NCBI GenBank assembly: GCA_013397695.1
Contig: VYZI01000003.1
Location: forward strand, 6,605,438 to 6,669,437
Direction of reading: 5' to 3'
DNA: 64,000 nucleotides
Source of the DNA: Centropus unirufus
Lineage: Eukaryota > Chordata > Aves > Cuculiformes > Centropidae
Shown here: piece by piece, positions 49,301-62,377 of the stretch
Numbering within the stretch: position 1 is the stretch's first letter
Layout of the letters: each line of letters starts with the position of its first letter
Made by a program: the position numbers and the translations under genes
The notes under the pieces: model-generated
What the model was told of the DNA's origin: nothing
Database searches by the model: none
What the model saw: the letters and a program-made list of their open reading frames with translations, nothing else

Positions 49301-50962
49301 GAACCCCCAAATAATAGGAGCCTTTGCAGTTTTTTTGGTTTTGTGACTTTTCCTATGATGATACAATTACATTTCATTTTTCAGATACTGAAAATTAACC
49401 TAAAACTAGATTCCCACATTGGAAGCTAAAATGGCTTGTTAAAAGACTACAATTTTAAGAACAAATTCTATGTCATCATCTTCATATTCTCTTTTGAGTC
49501 TACGGGAAAAGCCCCACAGCTCTGTTGGGAAGGCACTGGTTGTCTACACATAAATAAAATTAGAGTTGTCAGTCATAAGCAACACAATATTTCTAACACT
49601 TCAGTAAGAGGAACTATAAGCATCAGAGTAATATATTCTTGAGTCAGAGGGCTTTCATTACTGATACCTTGCTTGACTGAATTGGACATCTCTCCTGTTC
49701 TGAGCCAAATGAGAACATGGAGACATATCAATGCCTGTCAATGTAGCAAGAGCGTTGGCAGATTTAAAACACCACTTATCCAGAAGACAGACTACTTACT
49801 TCCTATTTAGCATTGCGTGTCAGTTCTGGTTGGGAATAATTCCATGTACTTACAGCTCTGGGACCACGGCTCAAACTGCTCCAACACTGATGCTACCCAC
49901 AGCAAATTCATAACCACTGTGAACTTGCTTAAACAGCCCATATATATATATTAATGCTGCTTCTCTTTGCTCTCTTCTCCAGCAGGGAAGTGCTATTAGA
50001 TGTACACTACACGCGAAACTACTGCTGGGTACGTGGCTGCTTGTAGAGATTTGTATTACCTGACACATTCCTCTATTTTGCAGATTTGTAAGTAGTAGTT
50101 TGCCCTCTAAAAACCATGTATAAAAAGTCCTGAAGCCTAAACTCTCATGACGCCAACATGCAAGTATACATGTGCACTGAATCTAGGTGACTTTTGCCAG
50201 CCTCCTGAAGTAGTATGATATTCCAGTGCAGAATTTGTTTTCCCTCCCCACAAATCCCAGACAAGTGTAGAGTCATTAATTGCTCGTCACCAGGACAGTG
50301 TTCACAGGGAAGCAGTACTCATCAGGCCCAGACCACTACTGAAAGCTCTAACAAGGGGTTAAACCTCTGTAGTGTTTTGCAATTAATTTTTTCATTATAA
50401 TACCTTAGAGTGTTTCAGAATTTTTTCCAAACTCAACAGTCTGGTCCTGAGAGAACAGTGCTGGCAAAGCTTCCTGAACCCCTCTAGGGCCTATACAAAA
50501 CTGGAAATAGCAGCTTTTTACAGTTCATGACAGACTGGAATTATTGCTTTGACTACTGTAGGCTGTCAGTTTTAAAGAAAGTTTTTCTTCCCTGCATTTT
50601 CCTTAATATCTTTTGCATTATGTTGTATTACTTTTAAGAATAATAAATTGTTAGAGGAAAGTTAAATTATGCTGCTGCACCCAACTATACTCCTGTCTTT
50701 GCCAAACAAATCTTTCCATTTTCATTATCATATCACACAGAGAAATATCTTACTGAAATACATGGGCACTTCCCTCTCTCAAAAGTGAATATCACACAAT
50801 AAATCCTTCAGACAATAACTCCGCTTCCCCTGGCAGGGTGGAAGCATACCGCAGAAATGGAAGAAACATAGTTGCTATAAAAGTTACTCCTGAGCAGTGG
50901 CAGTTATTCAAAAAATTTATTTGATACACATGCTCATTCTGCAGAGGAAAATCTGTACTAAC
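46355..50962 (-). other. ENPP2 intron upstream of the alpha exon (4.6 kb)
   Basis: AT-rich, with short A runs near 47929 and 48250. I saw no repeat family or further exon. Open frames at 47507-47770 and 47969-48319 (+) look like chance. Confidence 0.75.
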
Positions 50963-51035
50963 CTCTGAGTTGAAAGGACCGTATCTGTGGCCAGCAGCAT
51001 CTGGTTGCTCAGAGTAAAAAGCGTAAACATAAGGC
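50963..51035 (-). CDS. ENPP2: ENPP2 exon with metal ligands D312 and H316
   Basis: A 73-nt exon, entered after two bases (finishing Arg) and left at phase 0 after a Glu codon. It encodes PYVYAFYSEQPDAAGHRYGP then FNSE. In SEQPDxxGH, the Asp and His are two zinc ligands (human D312, H316), both conserved, and the Tyr of AFY (Y307) lines the substrate pocket. Human has FSGHKYGPFGPE here, so the segment after the ligands is mildly diverged. The alpha insert is spliced onto this exon's final Glu. Confidence 0.96.
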
Positions 51036-51742
51036 CTGAAAGAATAGAAAGGAAGTCCTGTTAAGAATAGCTTTCCTTCAACAACAAAAATCCTAGACCT
51101 GTTAGGACAAATCAAATCAAGTCAACCTTCCAGTGAGAGTTGGCTTTATGGAAAAAGAATTGTTTCTCAGTCATATGTTTCCATGGTATGATTAAGCAAT
51201 TAGTTGTTCTACAGTTTTATTAAATCCAAGAACACATGCAGGGAGGCACATGGGGTACCATCTGAGGACACATGCTCTTTCTAAGTCTTGTAGGAGAGAT
51301 CACAAAGCAGTTCGCCTGAGCTTTGCAGCCAGCAGCATGTGGGAACTTTTGTATTAAAAAATACTCCTAATTAAAATCTTAACATTTTCCCAGTCTCAGG
51401 GTCCAGTTTTGCAACTGCCATTGCCTGTAAGGCTGTTAAACCATATCAAACACAGTGGGATAAGAACAATCCGAGTTAATCCATGTAACAAAATACTTCT
51501 TGATAAGAAATAAATTCATACCATTCATTTATAGAGAGGAATCAAAATGCTGATAGCTAGAAGTGGAGATAAAAAACCAAAAACTAACAAAATAACCAAA
51601 CCCAAAGAATCCTTAAATCAGTGACAGCATGAAACTGACAAAAGTTACTTTTAGAATTGAATTTCCCTTTCTTCTTCAAGCTACTCTTAAGGAGAAGACA
51701 AGTTAGCAGTTATCCAGCAGCGGATGACATTAAGAGAATTAC
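51036..51742 (-). other. ENPP2 intron (0.7 kb)
   Basis: Nothing recognised beyond the splice sites. Confidence 0.8.
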
Positions 51743-51808
51743 CTTTCATTGTCTGGAAGGGTTAGCCACTGCAGTATGGTTAATATTCTGCGCTCATGGG
51801 GGATGACA
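51743..51808 (-). CDS. ENPP2: ENPP2 exon, catalytic domain (human 278-300)
   Basis: A 66-nt exon, entered at phase 2 and left with two bases of an Arg codon. It completes Val and then encodes VIPHERRILTILQWLTLPDN followed by E. The only difference from human in this stretch is N for H near the end. The acceptor is gttcag and the donor is AG/GTAATT. Confidence 0.95.
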
Positions 51809-53576
51809 CTGAACCACAAATAAAAAAAAAAGAAATAACTTGTTATCATAAAATAGAAAAAGCATCAAGGCAACCTTGCCATAAATTCATTCTAATGTGA
51901 TTAAAAATCCATCAGAGTCATTTATGGACACCTTTAAGACCATCAAGTCCACCTGTAAGTCTAACACTGCTAAGTCCATCACTAAATGGTGTTCCCAAGC
52001 ACCACATCTATGCATTCTTTAAATATCTCCAGGAATGGTGACTCAACTACTTACCTGAGCAGCCTGCTCCAACACTTGACAACCCTTCCAGTGAAGAAAT
52101 ATTTCCTGATATTCAGTCTAAACCTCCCCTGACACAACTTGAGGCCATTTTCTCTTGTATTATCACTTGGGAAAAGAGACCAACACCTGCCTCACCCCAA
52201 CCTCGTTTCATCTAGGTGGAGAGGGAAATAAGATCTCCCCTAATAACACCATTTGCTTTAAGCATGCTGTGTCTTCTTTCCTGCTTGATACAGATTTATT
52301 TTGCCAACAGAATCACTTCAGATCCAACTGAAAGATTACTAAAAGTCTGTAACTGAAGTCAGCACTCAAGGCAGTAAATCTAACTGTTCTAGGTAGGAGG
52401 GAATAAAGATCCATTCTGGTAGTTTTAACCCCCATGAACCTTTTTTACGCACAATGGTACTGCCATTGAATAGCTGGCATGAGTAAAAACCTTTAAATTG
52501 CTCACTTAAATTCTAAACCTAAAAATTCTCCTAAAAATATTACATCCCAAATTAAATAACACAGTTTTAAGGTGTAAAAATCTATTCATAAAGTGGCTGT
52601 CTCACTCCCTTACTGTTGCCCTTAATATGACAAATCCTTCGTTGCCTTCCATAACATTTTATATCCCTGAGGATGCATTGGTCAGCAGTTTCATATTGAC
52701 TATGTGTTATAAACCTTAGGAGTCACATTGATCTCTTTTGTAAAGCACCATGATGGAGCTGTCACATAACCATCTTGCAAGCATAAACCCATCATCAGTT
52801 TTGTACATGATACATTTTATTATTTATTATCATATGCTAGGTGATGTTTAGCATAGCAAAGATTATTATTCCTAATAGAATCACCAAAAAAATAAAAAAT
52901 ATATAAATAGGCAAAACCCCTTGGTACTTGAACCATGACAATTTGCCTATTTTCTTTGCTCCTTCAACCTAGCCACTAAAATGAAATAGAGACATTGATC
53001 TATAAGACTTCCTCAGAAATTATTAGAATTCATTCCTTTTCAGTTTGGAAGATACATCTTATTTGTGAAAAGAGAAAATAATACGGAACCATTAAAAAAA
53101 AGAATAAAGAGCATAGATCCTCAAGGCTGTCCTTTAGGAAAGGGAAACCAAATATCTTACTCAAAGGTCAGACTGGTTTGTAAAACGAATGAGTCAGGGT
53201 TTTGAGTGACTTAGGCAGTTGATGCAAGATGACATAAGAGGACAATAAAAAGTCTTCCACAAACACTCAGAGGACTAGGAGCTAGCAATGCTAAGAGGCA
53301 AAACAACACACTATGAAATGAAAGAAAGTATTTTTTTACATAGTTACGAAATTATTTTTTTTCTGCCAAAAACCGTATACGGACTTAAACCAGCAAACTG
53401 TAGCATGCACCAGCTTTAGTTATCAGAAACACTGCACAAGTGAAACAAGAGAGGGTTACAAGTATGGTCTCCAAGCTATTGAATGCTTAGAGTAAGGAAA
53501 ACAATTTAATAAACACCTGCATCAAATTAATTCTAAATTATTAGTTACAAATCTCCAGAAAAGAGAGGGCACTTAC
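51809..53576 (-). other. ENPP2 intron (1.8 kb)
   Basis: It contains a CR1 fragment at 51905-52255. The rest is AT-rich with nothing else recognised. Confidence 0.8.
51905..52255 (-). mobile_element. CR1 LINE fragment
   Basis: The plus strand shows the complement of a CR1 3' half: 'gaccatcaagtccacc', then the cassette 'gctaagtccatcactaaatg', 'cagcctgctccaacacttga', 'cagtgaagaaatatttcctg', 'ctaaacctcccctgacacaa' and 'tatcacttgggaaaagagac'. About 350 bp, diverged, 5'-truncated, in the orientation of ENPP2. It resembles the copy at 35825-36190 more than the copy at 54239. Confidence 0.9.
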
Positions 53577-53632
53577 ACAGACCAGAAGAATGTGCCAGCT
53601 TTCACTCCTTGCTTGGCTGCAGTAATCCAAAT
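53577..53632 (-). CDS. ENPP2: ENPP2 exon, catalytic domain (human 260-278)
   Basis: A small 56-nt exon, entered at phase 0 and left at phase 2. It encodes IWITAAKQGVKAGTFFWS plus two bases of a Val codon. The Trp and the two Phe residues (W261, F274 and F275 in human) form part of the lipid-binding pocket. The only changes from human are L to I at the first position and T to A at the sixth. The acceptor is cattag and the donor GTAAGT. Confidence 0.95.
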
Positions 53633-54238
53633 CTAATGAGGAAAATATAAGAGGATTAGAATCTGTTCAGATCTTTAATGAACCTTTGAAAGCAAAAGAA
53701 AATATTTTCAAGACACATGCTTCTACCCTGAGCCTAGAAGTGAAAACTGCAGTTTTCAGCCTGTGTCCTTAATTTGAACACATGGAGTGACAAACCTATG
53801 TGAATTCTGTACCAGCAGATCAGCTGCTGCGATGTAGACTTTCACCCTTAAATCTCTGCATTGTTTTTAATGCAAAGCATTAAGATTCACAGCCAGCAAT
53901 TTCTCCGATATTCCATGTAATTTTCTAAAAACAATCATAACTCACCTTAGGTTTTTAGTGTTCAAGTTTTGAAGGATACTCAGCTAGGAAAGACCACTGC
54001 TTAATACTCAGTGTCCACATAAATGTGCCTCTTTCCCCATAGTGGACCATCAGTAGGCATCAACAGAAGATGCGTTAGAAAAGAGTACCCAAGCAAGGGT
54101 GCAGTTGAGTGAGCAGGGCTATTCAGAAAGCAAGCAAGGAGGGACACTTTCCTCCACATGAACTTCTACAGCTCACCCAAAGTGGTGATTGATGGAAATG
54201 ATGGAAACAAGCTCCATGAATTTTGCAGATCTTTTCTT

Positions 54239-54382
54239 AGAATCATAGAACGGTTTGGGTCGGAAGGGACCTTAGAGATCGCCTAGTTCTAACCCCACCC
54301 CTGTCATGGGGACACCTCCCACTAGATCAAGCTGCTCAAGGTCCCATCCAACCTGGCCTTGAACTCTTCCACTTCTTCACCT
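54239..54382 (-). mobile_element. CR1 LINE 3'-end fragment
   Basis: The plus strand reads the complement of the CR1 tail: an AATCATAGAACGGTTTGGGT start, then a GGAAGGGACCTTAGAGATC-type segment, a cccac...gacacctccc block and a match to the ccatccaacctggccttgaac block. It is a 5'-truncated copy of about 145 bp with its 3' end at 54239, inserted in the same orientation as ENPP2. It is one of the better preserved copies here. Confidence 0.92.
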
Positions 54383-57300
54383 TTCAAAGCCCATATGTTT
54401 TTCTGGACATAAATCAGTTTGTAGCAGAAAGTTCCATAACATAGTCATACACTGTGTGAGGGGTATTTTTTTTTGTTTGTTTGCTTGGTTTAGACCTGCC
54501 AGCTTCATTGGGGTAAGGGTGCAGTTCACATACATTGACTGACAACAGGTAATTAATCCCTACTCTTCCCCCACTTATGTACAACACTATGTTCCCCTCT
54601 ATTTATTCCTTTCTGAGCAAGGGTAGCCTTGGTTTGTTTTATCTTTCTCTAACAAAAGCCATACCACACCCTTGGTTATCCTTATTGCCCTTCCCTCTCC
54701 CTTCACCTTCTTTCCCTTTTCTATTTTTAGGCTATCTACACTAAAAGGCCGGGGAATGAGAATGTCCAAACATCAGAAAGGTTCAACAACCCAGAAAAGC
54801 ACGAAGGAAAGCAAACAATACAAGTCTGTAACACTACAGAACTGAATCTCTCTTGCAAGGAGGTATCCAAATTATCTCAAAACTCATTTCAAAAGTGGCA
54901 ATAGCTTAAAGGCCAGCGTTACGCATACAACTAGACTATTTCTTCCCATTATTTATGCATATGGCAATATATCCATTGCACAAGCAGTTAAGCCAAAACT
55001 TAGATCCCTTACTTAATAACTGCAGAATCTTCAGTTTACTTTAAATCAACTTTTTGAAAATATATTCAATGCCCCTCTACCTTGCTTAAACAGGTACTTA
55101 TAAACTGTCATCTGGGCATGCATAATTCAAATGCCATTCCTGAAATATTCATGCATCAGTCTTTATTGAAATCAATTTGGCACAGTTTGGCTGAAGAACA
55201 TTTGCACACTAAAGCCATGGCAAACTGCAATTAAATATGAATATTGCTATTTACGGGAAATTGTCATCCTTGCCTTTGCAGTGTCCTGTATGTAACCCTT
55301 AACTTATCTCTTATCTTCTAGTCTTCCAAATCTTACCGGACTCAATGCAGTTAAATTAAAATAACAGCTATAAAAGATCATTTGTTTTAATTGCTTTCTT
55401 ATTTTTCTGGTAACATGTCCTCTTTTTCAGGAAAGAGTACATCTGTGATAACTCCATAGAAATGGTGTTTTACTAACTAAATGCAACAAGAGCGGGAACA
55501 GAATGGCCACAGATTTGCAGCCCACCTTTCTCTGTTTTCAGGTGAAAATCAAAAGTCTGATTTCAGGGTTGGTTCATATTAATCAAGCTGCCACCAAATG
55601 GGAAACCCCCCAGGCATCTCCCCCGGCCTCTGTAGCCCCAGCCTTCCACCAGCACTGGGGTTTGAATGGTGACAATGACCACAAGACGGTATTACAAAGT
55701 AACTTCTCCCAAAAAGAAGAAAAACATTGCTTTGAATTTATATTAGAATTTGGTTCTGAATTGCTGAATTACAGGGATATTATTTTCAAATGCTTACACA
55801 ATACTAGCCCTGACAGGATGGGGCAGAAGGATGCAGGTGAACAGGAGAGATGAGGAATTGTGCCTGGAATCCACAGATCATGTCACTGAGTCACTATGCT
55901 GCAGTCAGAGTGGTGACTGTAATTCAAGGATGCATCCAGAAATTCATTTGTCTCTTATCAATCAGCATCGGATACAGATTTTCAGCCTAAACCCTGTGGT
56001 GCCTGTCTAAGGCAGGAGCTACTCCATACATTTATCAGGGATTCAAGAGCTTCCCAGGTGAAAAGGGCTCACGCTTAGAGCAATTAACATAAACAATTAA
56101 CAAAAAAAAAAAAAGTCAAATACAAAATAAGCCTGAGGAGTGTCAGGCAGCTCCACTGCTGTTATGCTCTTTGGTCTTGCTGTACTTGGAAAACCATTGT
56201 CCCTACAGAGCTGCAGCAGATTTATTTTTCTTTGAAAGCGTTTGTCTTCCTGCAAAGTTTAAATAATTCTGCAGATATCTTTGGGAAGGTACCAACAAAC
56301 TAAGTTCAGGGAATTCAGTATTTGGATTTTAACATCTGTTAACTCTACTTTGACTTTCTAGTGCTTTGGCCTGCACAGATCCAAGTGGTCCAGCCCGCCT
56401 GGTTGGTCAAATCAGCCCAGCCAAGTTCCACCCTCAGCAGCTGAAGCTACCATGTGCTACTCCTGATTGTTAGCACTACTGAAATCACCCATGACCCTCA
56501 CTATTTAAGGCAGTGATTCTAAGCATGTGCCAAAAGGCACCCTCCCTCTGGCCAAGCAAGTAAAACAGTAGTTATCTTGACAGATGAATAATTAGGTCCT
56601 ACATGCATTGCCAAGGTACCCAGCGTGCCTGCAGGAAAGCTATTTTTTCATTCCTGTCTAAGCATAAAGTGCTTCATGAGTGCCACACAAAAACAGGGTG
56701 AAGACCTTTCTGAACCAGGGGTAATGCAAGTAAGTGGAGAGCACCCCTATTTGTGTAATCCCCCATGAGCACTAAGGGGAGAGCAGTCCAGATTGATAAA
56801 AATCAAACAAATCAACTCTACTCATCATCGTACCTAAAGGTGCTACTTGTCACAATATATTCGCAGAGACATCTTCAAGCATGCAGAGAAACAGCAGCCA
56901 TCTAGGCGGACTAATTACTATCTGCACTGCGTAACCTTTAAATCAAATTCCTAGTGAGTTATAGAGTTGTGACAGTAATTGCTGATGAATCTAGTGGCAA
57001 CAATCTCTACCAGAAGTGCCTGTGGTTAGCCAGACTCTTTGGTAGCTAGGCAAAATTAGACTGGTGCAACCAATAGGAGCACATTACCTCACTACTTACA
57101 GCTATAGGATAGTAACTCCAGCAGAAAAGCATGGCAAACTGTCACTGCAGCCTAATCCCCAGGGAACATCTCACACTGTCTTCAAATTTCCAGTTCATTG
57201 CCTTTCAAGGCAGACTACAAGTCCTGCTTCTTGTAGACTAACAGGAGTCTACATTGCCAGTCACTGTAGGATAGCATAAAAAAGTTAGCTGATGCCTTCT

Positions 57301-58620
57301 GAAACTTGTCCATGCAAAACAATGGAAATTAAGAATGGAACAAGTGGTATTGTTCCATTTTCCCTCTCTTAGCTGGAGGCCCAGTCTTGAAGATAATTAA
57401 TCCTAGATGTTCCAGTACTGGGTATGTAAATGCAATGCATTATATATGCTCTAGGGCTGGTCACATCTGTTCAGGTCACTTATCATAGGGTTTGCTGTGT
57501 TAGGTGTTGCAAGGTCAGTACCATTTGTGAGCTTATGTAATTTATTTGCCATATGTAAATACATTGGGTTTAACTGTTAATAAGTTAGAATTTTAAAGTC
57601 AGCTGTTTAACAATGTCAGATCTACCTCCTTGGCTTGCATATGGGACAAGTCTTACTGTATTACAACCTATAAAAAGCCCATATTTGTGAATTAATCGGC
57701 TTAACCAAAAAAAGGGGGAGTAAATATTTTAAAAAATAATAAAAATCAAAGATTAACTACTTCGACTTCACACCATGCCACAGAAATTAAGAGAACATCT
57801 TCAACCCATGGCACTGGCATACCTTTCTAGATATATATGAAACATTTCTTGTAAGTTAAAATACTGCCATGTTTATATTCTCTGTGTTGAATGACTCAAT
57901 TCTTCTCTTTCATTTATGGATAAAAATAGAACAGGCTAAGCAATAATTTAAGTGACCGTGACATATGAAATATCTAAGCCCCAAGTTCTCCCTTCTCCTA
58001 ACTGCTAGAAATGTTTGTGCAAATTCTACATACAGAGTTATTCAAGATAGTTGTTGAATTCTTTGAAATCCTGCACAGAAAGTGAGGCACCCCCCTAATT
58101 CTAATCTTCCATGAATTCATAAGAGCCCATAACTTGGCAAAGGCTACCTCATATTTGATGCACTATTAAAGGACTGGCAGTAGCACATCTAAGGTCAGGG
58201 ATGATGCGAGGGACAGCTCTGAATTCTGGCCCTTGGGCCAAGTTGTACAAACACACCTCCCGTTCGCCAGTCAGGGAAGGTATTTCATGTCAGGAGCAGA
58301 GGAAGCACATACATCCACCGCGGCAAAGGGCTGGTAATTCATTAATGGAAAATCTCTTCCATGCCCAGGCAATGGGGGAAAGGGGGAAATCACAGTATTT
58401 CCAAGGTGAAAGAAACACATAGAAAATCAGTGCAAATGTGTAGAATTAATGTCTGTGTGGTGCTAAATGTTACGCTCCTTCACCATTTGCGTGTCCTGCT
58501 AACAAGGTAAAATGCAGAGGAGCCACTTTCCCACTCCTTACTCCTCAGCAAGATATAAAATGATCTCACACTACTGACAACTGAGCATTGCATTCTTGCC
58601 CAGATACAAAATTTTGGTAC

Positions 58621-58666
58621 AAATATATATACAATATATATACATATAATAATGATATATAATAAC
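58621..58666. repeat. AT-rich simple repeat
   Basis: A degenerate run of alternating TA dinucleotides interrupted by AC, CA and AATAATG. It lies in the largest intron, about 55 bases from a 19-base A run at 58723-58741. It is ordinary microsatellite-like sequence. Confidence 0.8.
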
Positions 58667-58722
58667 AAGACAGACTTGAAAAGCCCTGTTGCTTGTGCAT
58701 GGCTCAAGCTAGAGAAAAGAAC

Positions 58723-58741
58723 AAAAAAAAAAAAAAAAAAA
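58723..58741. repeat. A19 homopolymer
   Basis: Nineteen consecutive As in the largest intron. No body of a retrotransposed sequence was recognised immediately upstream, so I call it only a homopolymer. Confidence 0.85.
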
Positions 58742-61700
58742 GAAAATTCCAGATAGGCCTCCTGCTTTCCCCAATGCTCAGGGTGACTACACACAAAAAT
58801 GAAATCCCAAACAGTAATACAGAACATGAAATTTTATTATCCAGTTAAGACGTGCAGCAAGGATCCTTAGTGTCTACAGGCTTACTTGCAGACTGTAAAG
58901 ACAGCTTCATAACTTGTTGCTACTTATCTCAGCATCTCAAGCCGAACCCTTTTTGAGAGCTGTATTCTCTTTAAAAGGTTTATAGTGAAAATAAAAGTTG
59001 ATACAAGGTGTCCTAAACAACCTTCGATACTTTTATAACTAAGATATTTCTGAAGAGAGAGGCTTTGGAGCCAAACTCCGAACCAAGCAGAAGGAGGCTC
59101 TGTGTCCTCATTAACCACAGTTTTATATCTGTCACCTTCTGACGTTTGAGAAGCCGATGGATTATTTCTAAGGATCATCAAGATTATTGAAAAAGGCAGT
59201 GCATTGTCTGTAGTGTAAACTTAAGCTCACTACATCAAATCAAGACATGGAAAACTACTGTTTAACAGAAGCCAAAGGCAGCTGGGACCTAATTTAGCAC
59301 TTAAAGCTACTCAGGATGAAAATAGTATCTCAGTGACATGAAAAATGAGCAGTAATCTTAGTTTCCCCCTTGGGAGCCTGAGCCCTGATGTGAGATGCTG
59401 TAGCATTACGAGGAGTGGCTTTGCGGCTGTTTTCTATTAAATACTTCTCTTTTGAAAACAAGACTGTTTTAAGCTTGTATAATTAATCAAAGTTATATAT
59501 TAAATCAGAAGGCTGGGTTACAGGAAGTCCCACGACCAGCTAGAGCATCACAAAACACTTCCAAGCTCCCTTCTACCCCCTTCTCCTTTTCCTAATGCTC
59601 TTGAAACTAATTTCTCATAACTCCTAGTGCAGAAATGTTCAGTTACTCATCTGCCAAATCCCACTGACATCCATAGTAATCTGGCTGTTTTGCAGCAAAA
59701 TGCTTAGTATTAGAACAAGTAGTAACAAATAAACAAAATACATCAACCCGTTGACATATTAACAAAACCAGTTTCCAGGACCAATAAAGTATTTCAGAAA
59801 TAATCAACATTAAATTACATTCTTTTCTAGACAGCGTTAGCCATAATATAGGACTGGTGGCCCCAGACACCTTTTCTGCTTTCCTGGGCAGAAATATAAT
59901 GAATCCCAATTCAGTGCAAGCCAAGTACCACTCTGAAGCTTTTTGAGACCCAGCACAAGATGAACTGTGATATGACAAACAAGAATTATGCGAAATGCAG
60001 TCCAGGCTTCACTTCCTTCATCCTTAATTCTACTGTCTTGTCTTTCAATTCCCAGCTATTTTTGGCAGTTTGTGTCAACGGGTTGTTCAGAGAGTTATCA
60101 AAATGAGTTAGGGACGGTATCTAATCCATATATAAACAGAGGTAGTTATTTCTCTTCTCAAAATCTGCAATTCTCTTATCAAAAGTGCAGTTCTTTCATT
60201 TGCAAAGAGAGTGTAATTTATATGTTTCTGCAAGAGATCTACTGCCTCCTTGCTCAACTACTATGGACACCCTATGAGGTCTGCCAGACTTGCAGCTTTC
60301 CTTCATATTAATTGTGTGGGGATTGAATTACAGCCCTTCTTCTATGCATTTGTTTACCGTTCTAAAAAGATATTTCCAGTTTATGACATTATTTGTGTGT
60401 TTTTACTTTTTAACACTTTTTCAGATCAGCTGGTTAATTCTATTGTCCTTACTTGTGTGTGTACAACACTCCCCCCTGTCCTCTGAGGATTTCATCCAGC
60501 GTATGCTCATCTGCTGTTGTGTAACTTTCTTGAACTCTTCTCAACTGACATTTTTCATGACTTTTGTTTACAATCCAAAAAAAAAAAAAATATTCTCTGG
60601 AACAGCATAAGTGTTTCTAATGAATGGGTGGGGAATGAATTACCAATATTCTCCGCTCAACAAAGCAGGTGGTAAAGTATTTATAGACTTATATTGTACT
60701 TCGAAAATATTCTAGTTTACAAAAATAGAGGCATTTGTACAATCCCCAGTAGTTAGTTTCCTGATACCTTAATTACAACTAGGTAGGAGTTATGATGCAC
60801 AATTAACTTTGCGATGCAGAATTAAATTACATCGCTTAGCAACTTGTCAGACAGCAGCTGAGCCACAATATATTCCATGAGCTTGATGCCTGACTGTAGC
60901 AGGCGAGGCTTGTTAGCTGCATGGCTCCGAGTGTGGCTGAGATGGAATGGCTTACCCACTGCCACCCTTTCACTGCTCCTGGTTTGGAATCCACCTCTTT
61001 GCTCACATCTAGAAGGATAATAGCTAGGCACGTTCCTCACCTTCTCTCCGCACAATCCATGCTAAAAGCTAAGCCAGGTCATAGCTGGGCAAGGGAGTGC
61101 CTACACTCACTGTCATGCTGACAAATTTTACAAGCACACAAATACATCATTCTGGCTTAGCTACAGTGAGACACATCTGCCCATCACACATCTGTCTGCA
61201 GCTCTAAATTGTCTTGTCTCACATTTGTTGCAAAGTAAAACCACATGCAGACAAGTAACACACTTACTAAGCCTAAAACCATCCAAGTAACTTCCTTTAG
61301 TTGCTTGGGATATTTCTGTCTTAAGAGATTTGGGAGAGGTTACTGATCATTTTAGCGAACAGCAGTGACAGGTTATGGTGTTCCCAACCATCTTCTGATT
61401 TCCCCACTATCCCCTCACTTTCTTGTGGGGTTAACTTGTCAGGGGACTCTTAAACTACAGTTCCCTAAGCAATTAGCGCAACGAAATGTGCATGCACCTT
61501 GGCTGCTTGCATGTAAAGCTTCTTAGTTTAATTTAAACCCACTGCTGGTAAGAGAAGCCACCACAGAATGCAACAGTAGCAGAAAGTGCAGCAGAAGCAA
61601 GGGACCTTCTTAGCTGCAGTAACACAGAATACTTTGAAGAAGGCCACTTCCTTGCCCAGAATAAGGATTCAGAGGTAGACAAGCCACCAAGTCCAACATT

Positions 61701-62126
61701 GATCTAAGAGAGAGGACCTGGTTCATCCACTGCTGCTGTGCTCAAAGCAGAAATTAACTCACAACTTCATTAACTTCTACAGCCTCAGCAGGAAGTCAGG
61801 TAACAGTGATTGTTTGTGGACTTAACAAATAATAATTACGAAGCTGGGCCACGCTACTCTGACAGAACATTAATACTAAAACTGCCACAAGAACATTAAT
61901 AGGATGAAAACCTGAGAAACTCATAGTGAGAAGGAAACATTATGCCACAGTGATGAAAATACAGTAATTCATGTTAAACTGCTGCCTAAGTGAGGGGTTT
62001 TTCCTAGCCACATCTAATTTATACTTATCAATGCAGGCACATTTCCATAATCAATAGCTTTATTATTCTGAGAGGCAAAAGCCAACTCAAAATGTTACAT
62101 TAACTTGATAGACACAGGGCCAGACA

Positions 62127-62135
62127 GGGGGGGGG
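62127..62135 (+). repeat. G9 homopolymer
   Basis: Nine consecutive Gs in the intron, close to the purine-rich tract. Its length may be polymorphic or a sequencing artefact. Confidence 0.8.
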
Positions 62136-62202
62136 AGATTAGGTACAAATTGTTCACAGATGTATTTTTTTAATTATTATTATTGGCTATGTTCCACAGC
62201 AC

Positions 62203-62246
62203 AGAGGGAGGGGAGTAGAGGGAGAAGGGAAGGAGGAGGAGGGAAG
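62203..62246 (+). repeat. Purine-rich (GGA-type) tract
   Basis: About 44 bases of almost pure A/G on the plus strand, broken by one T. On the ENPP2 coding strand it is a C/T tract that starts some ten bases inside the intron after the 62258 donor. It is a simple-sequence tract. Binding by a pyrimidine-tract protein is possible, but only inferred. Confidence 0.75.
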
Positions 62247-62257
62247 CTGAAACTTAC

Positions 62258-62377
62258 TGGTTGACCTCCCCACCATCTGTGATTGAATTTCTCTCGCCCT
62301 CGAAGACTGAAGCTGGCATCAAACACTGGGTCATACATCGAATTGCCCACGATTCCATGTGATTCAGGATAGAGACC
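62258..62377 (-). CDS. ENPP2: ENPP2 exon, catalytic domain (human 220-259)
   Basis: This 120-nt, phase 0-0 exon encodes 40 residues: GLYPESHGIVGNSMYDPVFD, a short variable stretch (ASFSLRG where human has ATFHLRG), then REKFNHRWWGGQP. GLYPESHGI is the hallmark segment after the nucleophile in the NPP family, and the first W of RWWGG (W255) lines the lipid pocket. The acceptor is a slightly weak AAAG and the donor is GTAAGT. The intron side of the donor is an unusually long pyrimidine tract on the coding strand. Confidence 0.96.

Larger units (their letters stand above)
53633..62257 (-). other. Largest ENPP2 intron in window (8.6 kb)
   Basis: It contains one CR1 fragment (54239-54382), an AT-rich simple repeat near 58621, poly-A runs near 56101, 58723 and 60578, and the G and purine tracts at its 5' end. 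I saw no exon. Open frames such as 55503-55853 (+) and 60290-60610 (+) have no recognisable domain or splice context. Confidence 0.75.

Noticed and set aside
55503..55853. 116-codon plus-strand open frame in the largest intron
   Set aside because: No homology recognised and no promoter or poly(A) context.
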